NCBI RefSeq assembly: GCF_001949125.1
Contig: NZ_MSTI01000036.1
Coordinates: 1-64,000, forward strand
Length of the DNA: 64,000 nucleotides
Direction of reading: 5' to 3'
Source: Deinococcus marmoris
GTDB lineage: Bacteria > Deinococcota > Deinococci > Deinococcales > Deinococcaceae
Shown here: positions 32,012-42,548 of the stretch, piece by piece
How positions within the stretch are numbered: the first letter of the stretch is position 1
Layout: the number at the start of each line of letters is the position of its first letter
Made by a program: the position numbers and the translations under genes
Notes under the pieces: generated by a model
What the model saw: the letters and a program-made list of their open reading frames with translations, nothing else
Told to the model about the DNA's origin: nothing
Databases searched by the model: none

Positions 32012-33478
32012 ATGACTGCCCACGCCCAACCTGACCCCAACATCGTCCTGTACGACACCATGCAGCGCCAGAAGGTGCCGTTTACGCCCACCACGCCGGG
32101 GCATGTGGGCATGTACCTGTGCGGTCCCACTGTCTACAGTGACGCGCACCTGGGCCACGCCAGGAAGGAAGTGGCCTTTGACGTGATCCGCCGCGCCTTC
32201 ATGCACTTCGGTTACGCGGTGCGCTACGTGGCGAATATCACCGACGTGGGCCACCTGCAAGACGACAGCGACGACGGCGAGGACAAAATCGCCAAACGCG
32301 CCGCGCTGGAACGCCTGGAGCCGATGGAGGTGGCCGACAAGTATTTCTGGTCCTTCATGGACGACATGGCCGCGCTGAACATCCTGCGCCCCAGCATCAA
32401 CCCGCGCGCCACCGGGCATATCACCGAGCAGATTGCGCTGATTGAGGAGCTGATTGAACGCGGCCACGCCTACGAATCGGGCGGCAGCGTCTACTTTGAC
32501 GTGCGGAGCTGGCCCGACTACGGCAAGCTGTCGGGCCGCAAGCTGGATGATCAGGAGGAGGGGACGCGCGAGGCGGTGCGCGGCGACAAGCACGACGCCC
32601 GCGACTTTGCGCTGTGGAAGAACGCCGAGGGCGGCCACCTGATGCGCTGGCCCTCGCCGTGGGGCATCGGTTTTCCCGGCTGGCACATTGAATGCAGCGC
32701 CATGAGCCTCAAGTATCTGGGCGAGGGCTTTGACATCCACGGCGGCGGCCTGGACCTGGAATTCCCCCACCACGAGGCCGAGATCGCGCAGGCCGAGGCG
32801 GCGGGCCACGCCTTCGCCCGCTACTGGATGCACAACAACATGCTGACCATCGGCGGCGAGAAGATGAGCAAGAGCAAGGGCAATTTCACCACCATTGCCG
32901 ATGTGCTGTCGCGCCATGACCCGATGGTGGTGCGCTTTCTGCTGGTGTCCAGTCACTACCGCTCCATCACCGAATTCAGCGACGCTGCTTTTGAATCCGC
33001 GAAGAACGGCTACCGCCGCCTGAGCGAGAGCCTGCACGAGATAGAGCGCCGTCTGGGAGACGTACCGGACGGGGGAGACGCCGCGCTGGACCGCAAAATT
33101 GAGACACATGTTCAGGCGTTTGAAGCCGCTATGCGCGACGATTTCAACACTCCTAAAGCGGTGGCGGCGCTGTTCGGCCTGAGCGGCGACATGAACTCCG
33201 CGCTGGCGGCGGGCAGGGTTGGGCGGGCCACGCTTGAGCGGGCGCGGGACGCCTTCCACACGCTGGGCGGCGACGTGCTGGGCCTGTTCGCCGGGGGCAG
33301 CGCGGCGCAGGAGGACAACTCGGAAGTGGTCGGCACGCTGATGCAACTGGTGCTGAGAGCCAGGCAGAATTACCGCCTGAACAAGCAATACGCCGAATCT
33401 GATGAGCTGCGCGACACGCTGGCGCAGGTGGGAGTGACCGTCGAGGACACCAAGGACGGCCCCCGCTGGCGGCGCTGA
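32012..33478 (+). CDS. cysS: Cysteinyl-tRNA synthetase
   Basis: Class I synthetase, 488 residues. [24 protein letters not shown] holds the zinc-ligand Cys and the HIGH-like motif (HLGH). [12 protein letters not shown] and HHEAEIAQ supply further zinc ligands. The KMSKS loop is [12 protein letters not shown] near residue 287. The C-terminal helical anticodon region ends at TKDGPRWRR. Start ATG at 32012 has AAGGAG six bases upstream; unlike most genes here it needs a Shine-Dalgarno because it sits ~120 bases into the transcript, behind a Cys-codon attenuator. Confidence 0.97.
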   Translation: MTAHAQPDPNIVLYDTMQRQKVPFTPTTPGHVGMYLCGPTVYSDAHLGHARKEVAFDVIRRAFMHFGYAVRYVANITDVGHLQDDSDDGEDKIAKRAALERLEPMEVADKYFWSFMDDMAALNILRPSINPRATGHITEQIALIEELIERGHAYESGGSVYFDVRSWPDYGKLSGRKLDDQEEGTREAVRGDKHDARDFALWKNAEGGHLMRWPSPWGIGFPGWHIECSAMSLKYLGEGFDIHGGGLDLEFPHHEAEIAQAEAAGHAFARYWMHNNMLTIGGEKMSKSKGNFTTIADVLSRHDPMVVRFLLVSSHYRSITEFSDAAFESAKNGYRRLSESLHEIERRLGDVPDGGDAALDRKIETHVQAFEAAMRDDFNTPKAVAALFGLSGDMNSALAAGRVGRATLERARDAFHTLGGDVLGLFAGGSAAQEDNSEVVGTLMQLVLRARQNYRLNKQYAESDELRDTLAQVGVTVEDTKDGPRWRR

Positions 33479-33622
33479 CCAGAGAAGGGAGATCAGGAGA
33501 GACAGGGCGTGATTCGCAAGCCTCTCCGCCAGTGTTCAGATTCATCTGTCAGGAAAATGTGAGGGTGCGGAACTAGGATTGATCCTGAGAGGTGCAACAC
33601 ACCCCTCGTCCTTCCCTCCCTT

Positions 33623-33658
33623 GGACACGTCACCCCCCCCGGCGTGTCCTAACTTTTT
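33623..33658 (+). terminator. Rho-independent terminator of cysS
   Basis: GGACACG, a loop with eight C, CGTGTCC, then TAACTTTTT. It lies 145 bp past the cysS stop. Apart from it the 316-bp gap to the next gene has no feature that I can support. Confidence 0.8.
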
Positions 33659-33794
33659 GCCTTGACGTGCCGACAGTCAGGCTGGCGCAGGCCCCGATGA
33701 TGCAGGCCCTGGCGATGTGCAGACCCCAGCGAAGGTGAACGCCTGCCCACCTTTCGGCTCATGCGCGGCCCCCCTGCCGGAGTACACTCGCCCT

Positions 33795-34379
<585 letters not shown>

Positions 34380-34396
34380 GAATCGGGTTTAACAAA

Positions 34397-34426
34397 GCGG
34401 TGGGGCCTGACCTCCGCCGCCTTTTT
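34397..34426 (+). terminator. Terminator after the DUF697 gene
   Basis: GCGGTGG, seven-base loop, CCTCCGC (one mismatch), CGCC, then five T. It separates two convergent genes. Confidence 0.65.
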
Positions 34427-34446
34427 CTATCCTGAACAGGCAGCAC

Positions 34447-34842
34447 TCACTCCCTGGGCCAACTGAATACCCGTCCGTCCTTGAGGGTCAGTTTCACGGT
34501 GGCAGGCCCCTCTCCCGGATCGCGGATGACACAGCTCGCGGTTTCGGGCGGCGGATCGCCAATGCCGCTCTCGAAGCCGCTGACGCTCCGGCAGGGGCCG
34601 CTGGCGTCCTGCTGGCCGTCACCGATCACGTCGGCGGCGAGGGCCACCTGACGCACGTATTCCTCGAAACGCACCGGATCGGAGGCCATCAGGCGCTGCG
34701 CCTCGGCCAGCCGCGCTGCCTCGGCAGTCTGGCGCTGGCGTTCGGCCCCGGCCTCGCGGATGGCGGGAACGGCCCACAACGCCCCCAGCAACAGCACAAC
34801 CAACACCAACGCGGGCCACAGGCGGCGAACAGAACGAAACAC
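34447..34842 (-). CDS. Small membrane-anchored protein, function unknown
   Basis: 131 residues from a GTG at 34842. One N-terminal helix (LWPALVLVVLLLGALWAVPAI), a helical charged stretch, then an extracytoplasmic domain with two Cys (GPCRSV, ASCVIR) that could form a disulphide. An ATG three codons earlier overlaps the -10 box TAGGAT, whereas the GTG is seven bases after it, so the GTG is preferred as a leaderless start. I recognise no family. Confidence 0.65.
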   Translation of the reverse strand: MFRSVRRLWPALVLVVLLLGALWAVPAIREAGAERQRQTAEAARLAEAQRLMASDPVRFEEYVRQVALAADVIGDGQQDASGPCRSVSGFESGIGDPPPETASCVIRDPGEGPATVKLTLKDGRVFSWPRE

Positions 34843-34878
34843 GCCTGTCATCCTAACGAAACCGCTACTCTTGGGGGC

Positions 34879-35442
34879 GTGAAGCGCAAAACCTTTGACC
34901 TCCGGCCCTGGGCGCGGGTCACGCAGTCCACCCAGACGGCGCTGGCCGTGCCGGGCTACGTGATCGTGGATTTCACGGCCCAGACCGTGATTCGCCCGCT
35001 GGAAGTGTCCAGATCAGGATCAACCCTCCGCCACCTGATCCTCGACGACGGCTACCGCTGGATTCGCTGTCATCCCACTGGCGCGGGCGAGGGGGTCATG
35101 GGCGCGGCCCTGACCGTCCAGATAAACGCGGCGGGCCAGCCCGTGCAGTTCTACGTGGATATCCACGGCGGTGAGGGCGTGTACGAGGACGGCCTGCCGT
35201 GGCACGATGACCTGTACCTGGACGTGGTGGGCGATCCCGATGAAACGGCGCGCTGGACTGTGGCCGCCACCGAAATCATCGACGCCGACGAACTGGAAGA
35301 GGCGGTAGAGGCCGGGCTGGTCACGCCGGACCTGGCCGCGCGGACCTGGGACCATGCCCGCCAGATCGAGGCGGAACTGCGGGCCGGAACATACGCGCCT
35401 GTGGGCGTGCTGCGGCGCTATGTGGAAGACCCGTATACTTGA
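34879..35442 (+). CDS. DUF402-domain protein
   Basis: 187 residues. LRHLILDDGYRWIRCHPTGAGEGVMGAALTVQINAAGQPVQFYVDI...LPWHDDLYLDVV is the DUF402 core, a beta-barrel with conserved acidic residues (DLYLDVV). Proteins with this fold include nucleoside di/triphosphate hydrolases such as Staphylococcus Ntdp. GTG start lies seven bases after TACTCT, a leaderless-type start. Its end is 47 bp before the thioesterase gene. Confidence 0.8.
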   Translation: MKRKTFDLRPWARVTQSTQTALAVPGYVIVDFTAQTVIRPLEVSRSGSTLRHLILDDGYRWIRCHPTGAGEGVMGAALTVQINAAGQPVQFYVDIHGGEGVYEDGLPWHDDLYLDVVGDPDETARWTVAATEIIDADELEEAVEAGLVTPDLAARTWDHARQIEAELRAGTYAPVGVLRRYVEDPYT

Positions 35443-35489
35443 CCGCAGAACTTGAACCCGGTTCAAAATCCAATCCTCAGAGGTCTTCT

Positions 35490-36002
35490 ATGCCCCAGCC
35501 CACAATCCCACAGCCCACGCTGCAAGCCCCCCTGCCCCCGCAAGCTGTCCAGGCGGTCAAGGCTGCCCTGCACAACATTCCCATGAACGCCACCGTGGGC
35601 GTGACCATCACCGATGTCGGCGTGGGCTGGGCCACCGGGGAATGCCCCGATACGCCCGCCTTTCAGAACCATCTGGGGACCATCCACGCCGGGGCGCAGT
35701 TCCTGCTGGCCGAGGCTGTCAGCGGAGCAGCGTTCGGTGGGGCCTTCGCCGCCCATTTTGCGAGCGCGGTGCCCCTGATCGAGCGGCTGGACACCCATTA
35801 CGTGGGCCGGGCACGCGGCGGCCTGACGGCCAGAGCCGAGGCCCGCGCTGCGGAACTGCCCGCCGCCCTGGAAGCCTACAAGACAGAGGGCAAGGCGCGT
35901 CTGGTGATCGATGTCAGCGTCCGCGACGGCGACAACAAGGAAGTGATGCGGGCGGTGGCGCACTGGTATCTGCGTTCGATGGCGACATTGCGGAGCAAGT
36001 AA
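35490..36002 (+). CDS. Hotdog-fold thioesterase-like protein (PaaI/DUF4442)
   Basis: 170 residues. FQNHLGTIHAGAQFLLAEAVSGAAFG is the hotdog helix with the HxG...E/AE pattern of PaaI-like acyl-CoA thioesterases. KARLVIDVSVRDGDNKEVMRAVAHWYLR forms the later strands. The N-terminal 25 residues are Pro/Gln-rich and probably unordered. AGAGG precedes the ATG. Substrate unknown. Confidence 0.8.
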   Translation: MPQPTIPQPTLQAPLPPQAVQAVKAALHNIPMNATVGVTITDVGVGWATGECPDTPAFQNHLGTIHAGAQFLLAEAVSGAAFGGAFAAHFASAVPLIERLDTHYVGRARGGLTARAEARAAELPAALEAYKTEGKARLVIDVSVRDGDNKEVMRAVAHWYLRSMATLRSK

Positions 36003-36062
36003 GACTGGTGTGTGCTGTCGGAATACGGAGAGGCCGACAGCTCTGAAATCCGTGCGAAACAG

Positions 36063-36093
36063 TAAAAAAGCCTCCCGATCTGGCGCAGAGGCT
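36063..36093 (-). terminator. Rho-independent terminator of the response regulator gene
   Basis: On the minus strand AGCCTC, 13-base loop, GAGGCT, then a T run. The plus strand shows it as a run of A before GCCTC. Confidence 0.85.
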
Positions 36094-36116
36094 GGTCTTT
36101 CCTGGTTCCGCAGCTT

Positions 36117-36572
36117 CTAAAAACCCATGCGGCCCTGCATCACCTCTTCCAGGCTGGGCAGGCGCACCAGCCCGCGCCAGTAGGCCCGGATGGTTTCCAG
36201 CACATGCATGTATTCCTGGTAATTGCCCGGCTTGACCACGTACCCGCTGACCTGCCCCTCGTAGGCGCGGTGGATGTCGCTGGAATGCTCGGAGGTGGAC
36301 AGCACCAGTACCGGGATGGATCGCACTTCGGGCAGGGACTTGACGCGCTCCAGAAACTCGTGACCGTTCATGATCGGCATGTTCAGGTCCAGCACGATCA
36401 GATGGGGCCGGGGGCCGGGGGCCGGCTCGCACAGGTAGTCGAGGGCTTCCTGGCCGTTCTGGACGTGATGCACCGTGATTTCCTGATCCTGCTCGGAAAG
36501 CATGTCCTGGAAGAGCAGGGCGTCGGCCAGCTCGTCCTCGACCAGCAGCAGATGAAAGGGTGGGGAACTCAC
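36117..36572 (-). CDS. Single-domain response regulator (Rcp1/CheY-like)
   Basis: 151 residues with one receiver domain: acidic pair ED in LLVEDELADA (~13), phosphoryl-acceptor Asp in LIVLDLNMP (~62), Thr/Ser in VLVLSTSEHSSD (~93) and Lys in VSGYVVKPGNYQEY (~113). No output domain. The GTG at 36572 lies six bases after TAATCT, a leaderless-type start; the TTG just before it is less likely. Divergent from a PAS histidine kinase with 126 bp between, so the two very likely form a signalling pair. Confidence 0.9.
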   Translation of the reverse strand: MSSPPFHLLLVEDELADALLFQDMLSEQDQEITVHHVQNGQEALDYLCEPAPGPRPHLIVLDLNMPIMNGHEFLERVKSLPEVRSIPVLVLSTSEHSSDIHRAYEGQVSGYVVKPGNYQEYMHVLETIRAYWRGLVRLPSLEEVMQGRMGF

Positions 36573-36698
36573 CAAAACAGATTAATAATCGGGTGAGGGT
36601 CCAATCGTTATCCAGTTGACAATCCTGCGTCCCAGAAAGAAAAAATTAAGATCAGATGGAAGAATGGTGACCCCGGCGCGGGTGTTACCCTGAAGGCC

Positions 36699-37901
36699 AT
36701 GTTGCCGGAATCGCCGCCCGAACGTTTTGCCGTGGCGGCTTTTGATGCTTTGCTGGCCCATATCGCCATCGTCGGTGCGGACGGCGTGATCGTCGCCGTC
36801 AACCACGCCTGGACCGCCTTCGCGCGCAGCAATGGCGGGATGGGCAACGATGTGGGTCTCAATTATCTGTCCATCTGCGACGGGGCGCAGGGCCAAGACG
36901 GTCAGGACGCCCGCGCCACCGCACAGGGCATCCGCGCGGTGATGGCCGGGGAGCAGCAGGTGTTTGAGCTGGAATACCCCTGCCACACGCCCACCGAGCA
37001 GCGTTATTACGTGGCCCGCGTGACCCGTTTCACGCAGGACGGCGCGCACTACGCGCTGGTGGCCCACGAGAACATCACCCGCCGCAAGCTGGCCGAGCTG
37101 GAGGTCACGGCGCTGAACGCCTCGCTGGAACGGCGGGTGCAGGAGCGCACCGAGGCGCTGGAGGCCAGCGAGGCGGCCCTGCAACGCCTGAACGGCGAGC
37201 TGATGGACCGCAACGAGGAACTCTCGCAGTTCGTGTATGTGGCCAGCCACGATTTGCAGGAGCCACTGCGGACGCTGGGGGCCTACGCCGATATCCTGCG
37301 CCAGCGCTACCGGGGCAAGCAGCTCGACGAACGCGCAGATGTCTACCTGGGCCACATCACCGAGCAGGTGGGCCGCGCCCGCAGGCTGGTCCGCGACGTA
37401 CTAGCCCTGTCCACCGTCAGCGAGGAAGCCCCGCGTGAGGCCACCGATCTGGGCGCACTGTGCCGCGAGGTGCAGGCCGAACTGAGCTGGCCCCCGGACG
37501 CCGAAGTGCAGGTGGCCGCAGTCCCGCCCGTGTGGGCCAACCCGCCCCAGATGCGCCAGTTGCTGGGCAACCTGCTGGGCAACGCCCTGAAGTTCCACGC
37601 GGAGAGCCAGTTGCGGGTGGAATTGAGCGGGGAACCAGACGACGATCTGATTCACCTCACCCTGCGCGACAACGGCATCGGCATTGCGCCGGAGTACGCC
37701 GACAAGGTTTTTGGGATGTTCCAGCGCTTGCACGGACGCACGCCCACCGGGGGCAACGGCATCGGGCTGGCCGTGTGCCGCCGCATCGTGGAAAAGCATG
37801 GCGGGCGCATCTGGATCGAGGCCGCGCCGGGCGGCGGGACCGCCGTGCATTTCACGCTGCCCAATGTTCAGGACACGGGAACTCAGGCCACTGGGATCTG
37901 A
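36699..37901 (+). CDS. PAS-domain sensor histidine kinase
   Basis: 400 residues, soluble. N-terminal PAS-like domain (~10-125: AIVGADGVIVAVNHAW...ENITRRKLAE), a coiled coil (LNASLERRVQERTEALEASEAALQRL), dimerisation domain with the phospho-His in VASHDLQEPLRTL (~186), and an ATPase domain with N box GNLLGNALKFH, G1 DNGIGIAPEY and G2 GGNGIGLAV. The architecture resembles phytochrome-type kinases without the chromophore domains. Start lies seven bases after TACCCT, a leaderless-type start. Probable partner of the adjacent response regulator. Confidence 0.92.
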   Translation: MLPESPPERFAVAAFDALLAHIAIVGADGVIVAVNHAWTAFARSNGGMGNDVGLNYLSICDGAQGQDGQDARATAQGIRAVMAGEQQVFELEYPCHTPTEQRYYVARVTRFTQDGAHYALVAHENITRRKLAELEVTALNASLERRVQERTEALEASEAALQRLNGELMDRNEELSQFVYVASHDLQEPLRTLGAYADILRQRYRGKQLDERADVYLGHITEQVGRARRLVRDVLALSTVSEEAPREATDLGALCREVQAELSWPPDAEVQVAAVPPVWANPPQMRQLLGNLLGNALKFHAESQLRVELSGEPDDDLIHLTLRDNGIGIAPEYADKVFGMFQRLHGRTPTGGNGIGLAVCRRIVEKHGGRIWIEAAPGGGTAVHFTLPNVQDTGTQATGI

Positions 37902-37907
37902 AGACAT

Positions 37908-37940
37908 GAAAAAACCCTCTCTGGGAAAGAGAGGGGGGTT
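37908..37940 (-). terminator. Rho-independent terminator between the kinase and prs
   Basis: CCCTCTCT, five-base loop, AGAGAGGG. On the minus strand it is followed by six T, serving prs. The plus strand has GGGTT and later TTCTTTTC, so it may also stop kinase transcripts. Confidence 0.88.
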
Positions 37941-37953
37941 CAAGGGTTCTTTT

Positions 37954-38949
37954 CTAGCTGAACAGCGTGCTGACACTCGCCCCGGTGTGGATGTTGGCAA
38001 TCGCGCTGGCAAACAGCGGGGCCACGTCCAGCACGGCCAGCTTGCCCCCTGCCGCCTCGATCTTTTCCTCGGAGACGTACACGGTGTTGCAACTGGCCAC
38101 CTGGGTCACGTCCAGACCCGCGATGCGCTGGATGGCCGGGCCGCTGTAGACGCCGTGGGTGACGGCCACATACACGTCCCTGGCCCCCATGCTGCGGGCG
38201 ATGTTGACCGTTTCCACCAGACTCCCGGCGGTGCTGATCTCGTCGTCCACGATGAAGACAGTCTTGCCGTCCACCTCGCCGATCAGGGCGCGCGGCACCA
38301 CCTCGGTATCGGAAACGCGCTCCTTGTCGATCATCGCCAGCCCGCAGTTCAGCAGGCGCGAGATGCGGCTGGCCCGCTTGATGCTGCCCGCGTCGGGGGC
38401 CAGGACCACGCCCTCGTGGGCGTTGGCGACGCAGCCCTGGAAGTGTTCGGACAGCACGAGGTCCGCTGACAGGTGATCGACAGGCACCTTGAAAAAGCCG
38501 TGGACCTGCGGGCTGTGCAGGGTCATGGTCAGCACCCGGTCCGCCCCTGCCGCCTGGATCAGATCGGCCACCAGACGGCCCGCGATGGAAATGCGGGGGC
38601 TGTCTTTCTTGTCGCTGCGGGCGTAGCTGTAATACGGGATCACGGCGGTCACACGGCCCGCGCTGGCACTCTTGGCGGCGTCGATCATCAGCAGCAGTTC
38701 CATGATCGAGTCGCTGACCGGGTTGCTGAAGGACTGCACGATGAACACGTCCGCCTCGCGCAGCGACTGCTCGTAATGCACGATCAGGTTGTCGTTGGTG
38801 AATTTCTCGGTGATGCTGTGGCCCAGCGTCACCCCCAGGTGTTCGCAGATGGCCAGCGCCAGTGGGCGATTGCTCTGGCCGGAAAAGACCATCAGGGGCG
38901 AGCGGCGACTTTCCAGCAGGGCAGTGGACAGGCGTGACGGGACAGGCAA
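37954..38949 (-). CDS. prs: Ribose-phosphate pyrophosphokinase
   Basis: Makes PRPP from ribose-5-phosphate and ATP. 331 residues. [13 protein letters not shown] at the N-terminus, [22 protein letters not shown], the flexible-loop [12 protein letters not shown], and the PRPP-binding [19 protein letters not shown] near 232. It has the usual length of class I enzymes plus ~15 residues. A TTG at 38949 is used because GGAGGA stands seven bases before it; an ATG at residue 20 is possible but lacks a ribosome-binding site. Confidence 0.95.
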   Translation of the reverse strand: MPVPSRLSTALLESRRSPLMVFSGQSNRPLALAICEHLGVTLGHSITEKFTNDNLIVHYEQSLREADVFIVQSFSNPVSDSIMELLLMIDAAKSASAGRVTAVIPYYSYARSDKKDSPRISIAGRLVADLIQAAGADRVLTMTLHSPQVHGFFKVPVDHLSADLVLSEHFQGCVANAHEGVVLAPDAGSIKRASRISRLLNCGLAMIDKERVSDTEVVPRALIGEVDGKTVFIVDDEISTAGSLVETVNIARSMGARDVYVAVTHGVYSGPAIQRIAGLDVTQVASCNTVYVSEEKIEAAGGKLAVLDVAPLFASAIANIHTGASVSTLFS

Positions 38950-39007
38950 GGGAACATCCTCCGGGGATTGAGGTTTGGGCTACAGGAATCGGCTCTAAAT
39001 CGCCCGA

Positions 39008-39037
39008 AGCATACCTGTCCGGCATGTGGGATGTCAG
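39008..39037 (-). promoter_or_regulatory. Sigma-70 promoter of prs
   Basis: CTGACA, 18 bases, TATGCT on the minus strand, ~55 bases before the TTG start. One of the few complete -35/-10 pairs in the window. Confidence 0.7.
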
Positions 39038-39138
39038 GGCCATGTGATGTCTCCAGAGTAGAAACAGCCACGGGAGGACACGGCGTCCGGCTGATTTGGA
39101 CGACAGACCCGCCGCAATGCAGGCACTAGCATGTACTC

Positions 39139-40572
39139 ATGACCCTGGACGCCCTGATCGTCGGCGCTGGCCCCAATGGCCTCTCGGCGGCCCTGACCCT
39201 GGCCCGCGCCGGACTGCGGGTGCAGGTGCTGGAAGCCCACGGCACGGTGGGCGGCGGAATGCGCAGTCTGCCGCTGACCCTGCCCGGCTTTGTCCACGAT
39301 TACGGCAGCGCCATTCACCCGCTGGCTGCCGCCAGCCCCGCTTTTCGCAAGTGGCCGCTGCACGCCTTTGGCCTGGACTGGGTGCAGCCCGGCGCGCCGG
39401 TCACTCATCCGCTGGGAGGCGGCTTGGTCACGCTGGAGCGCAGTCTGGAGGCCACCGCCGATGCACTGGGCGCAGACGGCCCCGCCTGGACCGCCCTGAT
39501 GCGCCCCCTGCTGAACGACTGGGAGGGCCTGCTGCACGACATCCTGCGCCCGCTGCCGCGCGTGCCGTCGCATTTCTTCACGCTGGCGCAGTTTGGCATT
39601 CGCGGGCTGCCGCCTGCCGGGGCGCTGGGCAAACTGCTGTTCCGCACCCCGGAGGCCCGTGCGCTGTGGGGAGGTCTGGCCGCGCATACCGTGCTGCCCT
39701 TCTCGGCCCCCGGCACCTCGGCCATGACGCTGGTGCTGGCGCTGCTGGCCCACGCGGTGGGCTGGCCCTTTCCGCGCGGTGGGGCGCAGGCCATTCCCGA
39801 CGCCATGCGGGCGTATCTGGAATTCCTGGGCGGATCGGTCATTACGGGCGTCCAGGTCAGTTCCGCCGCCGATCTGCCCCCCGCCCGCGTGACGCTGGTG
39901 GACAGCAGCCCCGGCGTGTTGCTGAATTTACTGGGTGACCGCGCCCCCACCGCCTACCGCGCCGCGCTGGAGCGTTACCGCTACGGCCCCGGCATCCAGA
40001 AGCTGGATTACGCGCTGAGTGGCCCGGTGCCCTGGGCAGACCCGCGCGTGGCCCGTGGCGCAACGGTGCATATCGGCGGCACGCTGGACGAGGTGGCCCG
40101 CTCGGAGGCCGCCACCCCCACCCACGTCTCACAGCATCCCTACGTGCTGGCCGCGCAGCACACTCTGTTCGACTCCAGCCGCGCCCCCGCCGGGCAGCAC
40201 ACCTTCTGGGCCTACTCGCACGTCCCCAACGGCAGCGATGAAGATATTCAGGACCGCATGGAAGACCAGATCGAGCGCTACGCCCCCGGCTTCCGCGATC
40301 TGGTGCTGGCCCGCCACCGCACCACCGCGCCCATGTTGCAGGCGTACAGCCCGGTTTTTGGCGGCGGCGACGTGAACGGCGGCAAGGGTGATCTGTGGGG
40401 GCTGCTGGCCCGCCCGGTGCTGACCTCTACCCCCTACCGCACCCTGGTCAGGGGCTTCTACCTGTGTTCCAGCAGCACACCCCCTGGCGGCGGCATTCAT
40501 GGCATGGCGGGCTACCACGCCGCGCTGGCTGCGTTGAAAGACGAGTTCAGTATTCAGGATTCGGAGGATTGA
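39139..40572 (+). CDS. FAD-dependent oxidoreductase (phytoene desaturase-like)
   Basis: 477 residues. N-terminal FAD fold [40 protein letters not shown], then [13 protein letters not shown]. The C-terminal end [20 protein letters not shown] is the second FAD-contact motif of the carotenoid desaturase/amine oxidase group. No carotenoid cluster is adjacent, and these proteins are common in Deinococcus, so the substrate is open. ATG lies six bases after TAGCAT, a leaderless-type start. Confidence 0.87.
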   Translation: MTLDALIVGAGPNGLSAALTLARAGLRVQVLEAHGTVGGGMRSLPLTLPGFVHDYGSAIHPLAAASPAFRKWPLHAFGLDWVQPGAPVTHPLGGGLVTLERSLEATADALGADGPAWTALMRPLLNDWEGLLHDILRPLPRVPSHFFTLAQFGIRGLPPAGALGKLLFRTPEARALWGGLAAHTVLPFSAPGTSAMTLVLALLAHAVGWPFPRGGAQAIPDAMRAYLEFLGGSVITGVQVSSAADLPPARVTLVDSSPGVLLNLLGDRAPTAYRAALERYRYGPGIQKLDYALSGPVPWADPRVARGATVHIGGTLDEVARSEAATPTHVSQHPYVLAAQHTLFDSSRAPAGQHTFWAYSHVPNGSDEDIQDRMEDQIERYAPGFRDLVLARHRTTAPMLQAYSPVFGGGDVNGGKGDLWGLLARPVLTSTPYRTLVRGFYLCSSSTPPGGGIHGMAGYHAALAALKDEFSIQDSED

Positions 40573-40594
40573 GGCAGGCCAGACCAGACGGTTC

Positions 40595-41386
40595 CTAGCG
40601 CGCGAACAGCAGAGGCGACACCCCGATCAACTGGATAATCAGCGCGGGCAGCAGGGGCAGCAGCGTGCCCATGACCGCCTGAATGGGTTTGTCGGTCAAC
40701 TGGCGCATGGCGGCGTACACGAAGCCGAACTGTGCTGCCGTCCCCAGCAGCGTGACCATCACCAGTGCAAATCCGGCAGAGGTCTGGAAGGTCTGGGCCA
40801 GGGCCGCCCGCTCCAGCACGCGCGGATCGCTGCCCAGCCCAGCCACGCTGGCCGCGTCGGGCAGGAAGGCGGCGGCTGGGGTCAGCAGCGTGACCACAAT
40901 CACCAGCAGGTACAGCGGCGGCATCAGCGCGAAGCTGGCTCCGTAGACCTCGGCGGCGCGGCCCTTGAACCCGGCCCCCACCCGGCCAAAGCCCCACATC
41001 AGCACGAAGATGAACACGCTCAGGAAGGTGGTGCCCAGAACGTTGACCGCGTAGGTGGCGAAGTTGGGGGCTGCCGTTTCACTGTTGGCCGCCGCGAAAG
41101 CCGCCGCGTGGCGCACCAGCAGCGTGTAGGCCAGTCCGCCCAGCAGCCCGGCCACGCCCGCCACCCAGATGTAGCGCCACCACACCAGATCAACCTCCTG
41201 CAACTGTCTGACGAAGCTGCGCGGGCTGACCAGCAGCGTGGCGGGCGTGGGCGGGTCTGGCAGCGGGGAGTGTGGCAGGGGAGCTGACGCGGATTTGCGC
41301 GGCGTGGGTGGCCGGGGGGCGGTCCTGCTGGCATTGGAATTGCTGGTGCTGGATTTGCCGGGCTTGGATTTGCGGGGAGAGGCCAT
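40595..41386 (-). CDS. YIP1-family multi-pass membrane protein
   Basis: 263 residues. The first ~65 are Ser/Pro/Lys-rich and unstructured (PRKSKPGKSSTSNSNASRT). Then five helices, including YIWVAGVAGLLGGLAYTLL, FLSVFIFVLMWGF and LPALIIQLIGVSPLLF, in the YIP1 pattern. Function unknown. The ATG at 41386 is ten bases after TAGCAT; another ATG four codons earlier overlaps this box. It follows the CPBP protease gene by 46 bp on the same strand. Confidence 0.75.
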   Translation of the reverse strand: MASPRKSKPGKSSTSNSNASRTAPRPPTPRKSASAPLPHSPLPDPPTPATLLVSPRSFVRQLQEVDLVWWRYIWVAGVAGLLGGLAYTLLVRHAAAFAAANSETAAPNFATYAVNVLGTTFLSVFIFVLMWGFGRVGAGFKGRAAEVYGASFALMPPLYLLVIVVTLLTPAAAFLPDAASVAGLGSDPRVLERAALAQTFQTSAGFALVMVTLLGTAAQFGFVYAAMRQLTDKPIQAVMGTLLPLLPALIIQLIGVSPLLFAR

Positions 41387-41432
41387 AAACCCCGCCATGC
41401 TAGCGGCTGGGGCGGGGGACAGAAGGCGGGGA

Positions 41433-42407
41433 TCAGAACAGCGCGCTTCTCAGGTCTGTAAACCACAGTCCCACCTGCGGAAAGGTCAGGGCCACCGCCA
41501 CCACGCCGAACAGCACGATGACCACGTAGGCGAGGCTGAGCCACGGGCCGGGGGCGCTGCGCTCCTGCACGTCAGGTTTGGGCGTCAGCCACAGGTGCAG
41601 GACCACCATCACCACGCCCCCAAAGAAGAGTGCGCCCAGCCCCAGCGGGATTTTCAGGGCCGGGTTGCTCAGCGCTTCGGCGGCCTGCGCGGGATCGCCC
41701 AGATTCTTCCCGACCAGGAACGCGCCCAGGCCCACCGCCAGCGTGTTGTTCAGCGCGTGGACGATCACGCTGTTCCACAGGCTGCCGCTGTGCTGAACAA
41801 GTCGCGCCAGCACGTAGGCCAGCGGCAGAATGCCCGCAATACTGGCTGGAACGCCGTGCGCCACCGAGAACGCGAAGGTGGAGGTCAGCGCCGCCACCGT
41901 GAAGCCCGCCGCCCGTTCGTGGCCGCGCATCAGCAGACCCCGGAAAGCGACTTCCTCGGCAAAGGGGATCAGCAGACCCGCCGCCAGCAGCAGCGCCCAC
42001 ACGTCCGGCCCGCTGCTCAGAAACTGCGGCACCGAATCTGCCGCGCTGGGGAAGAAGGTGAGGTACGCCAGCGCGAAGGCGCGGGAGGCCAGAAACGCCA
42101 GCGCGAAGGCCGCCAGTGCCAGCCCCCACGACGGCGGCGTGCGCCAGCGGGTGTCTGCGGCCAGCGCCCGCACGGTGGGCCGGAAGAAGATGAAAGCGGC
42201 GGCCACCACCACCGCGAACGAGCCGAGCAGCGCCGTTCCCAGCGGGACACGCTGGGCGATCAGCAGCGCCGAGACCACGTTCTGGATGATCAGCAGGCCC
42301 AGTGCGGCGCGATTGCCGTCCACTGCCCGGATCCCCGCAGGAGGTTTGGGTGCGTGCGTCTCATCGGGCCAGGGCTGGGGCGTGGTGGGGGAATCCGGCG
42401 CGGTCAT
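41433..42407 (-). CDS. CPBP-family intramembrane metalloprotease
   Basis: 324 residues, about eight helices. Motif 1 is [11 protein letters not shown] with the paired Glu and Arg (~155), motif 2 is FSVAHG, and motif 3 is the His/Asn segment [13 protein letters not shown]. This is the Abi/CAAX-protease-like family (Rce1-related), which act as proteases or protein-modifying enzymes. Start lies seven bases after TACCCT, a leaderless-type start. Followed by the YIP1 protein. Confidence 0.9.
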   Translation of the reverse strand: MTAPDSPTTPQPWPDETHAPKPPAGIRAVDGNRAALGLLIIQNVVSALLIAQRVPLGTALLGSFAVVVAAAFIFFRPTVRALAADTRWRTPPSWGLALAAFALAFLASRAFALAYLTFFPSAADSVPQFLSSGPDVWALLLAAGLLIPFAEEVAFRGLLMRGHERAAGFTVAALTSTFAFSVAHGVPASIAGILPLAYVLARLVQHSGSLWNSVIVHALNNTLAVGLGAFLVGKNLGDPAQAAEALSNPALKIPLGLGALFFGGVVMVVLHLWLTPKPDVQERSAPGPWLSLAYVVIVLFGVVAVALTFPQVGLWFTDLRSALF

Positions 42408-42431
42408 GGTTCAGAGGGTACTGCGCCGCCC

Positions 42432-42536
42432 ACGGGACACGCCTCCGCTGAAAGGGGGAGGGGGCTTGATGGAGCAGTAGGGCCGCCTGCGGCGTCCACC
42501 CCCCTCCCAGCCTCCCCCGCAGGGGGGGAGGAGCCA
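42432..42536. repeat. GC-rich palindromic repeat
   Basis: Contains GCCGCCTGCGGC, CTCCCCC-GCA...GGGGGAG, and complementary G-rich and C-rich arms (AGGGGGAGGGGGC against CCCCCCTCCC), so it can fold into a clover of hairpins. It differs in sequence from the AACCCCTC repeat family but has a similar build. Located downstream of threonine aldolase and upstream of CPBP. Confidence 0.6.
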
Positions 42537-42548
42537 AAAGCCCACGTT

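Noticed and set aside
31793..33388. A long minus-strand frame opposite cysS
   Set aside because: Shadow frame; it would also read through the attenuator.
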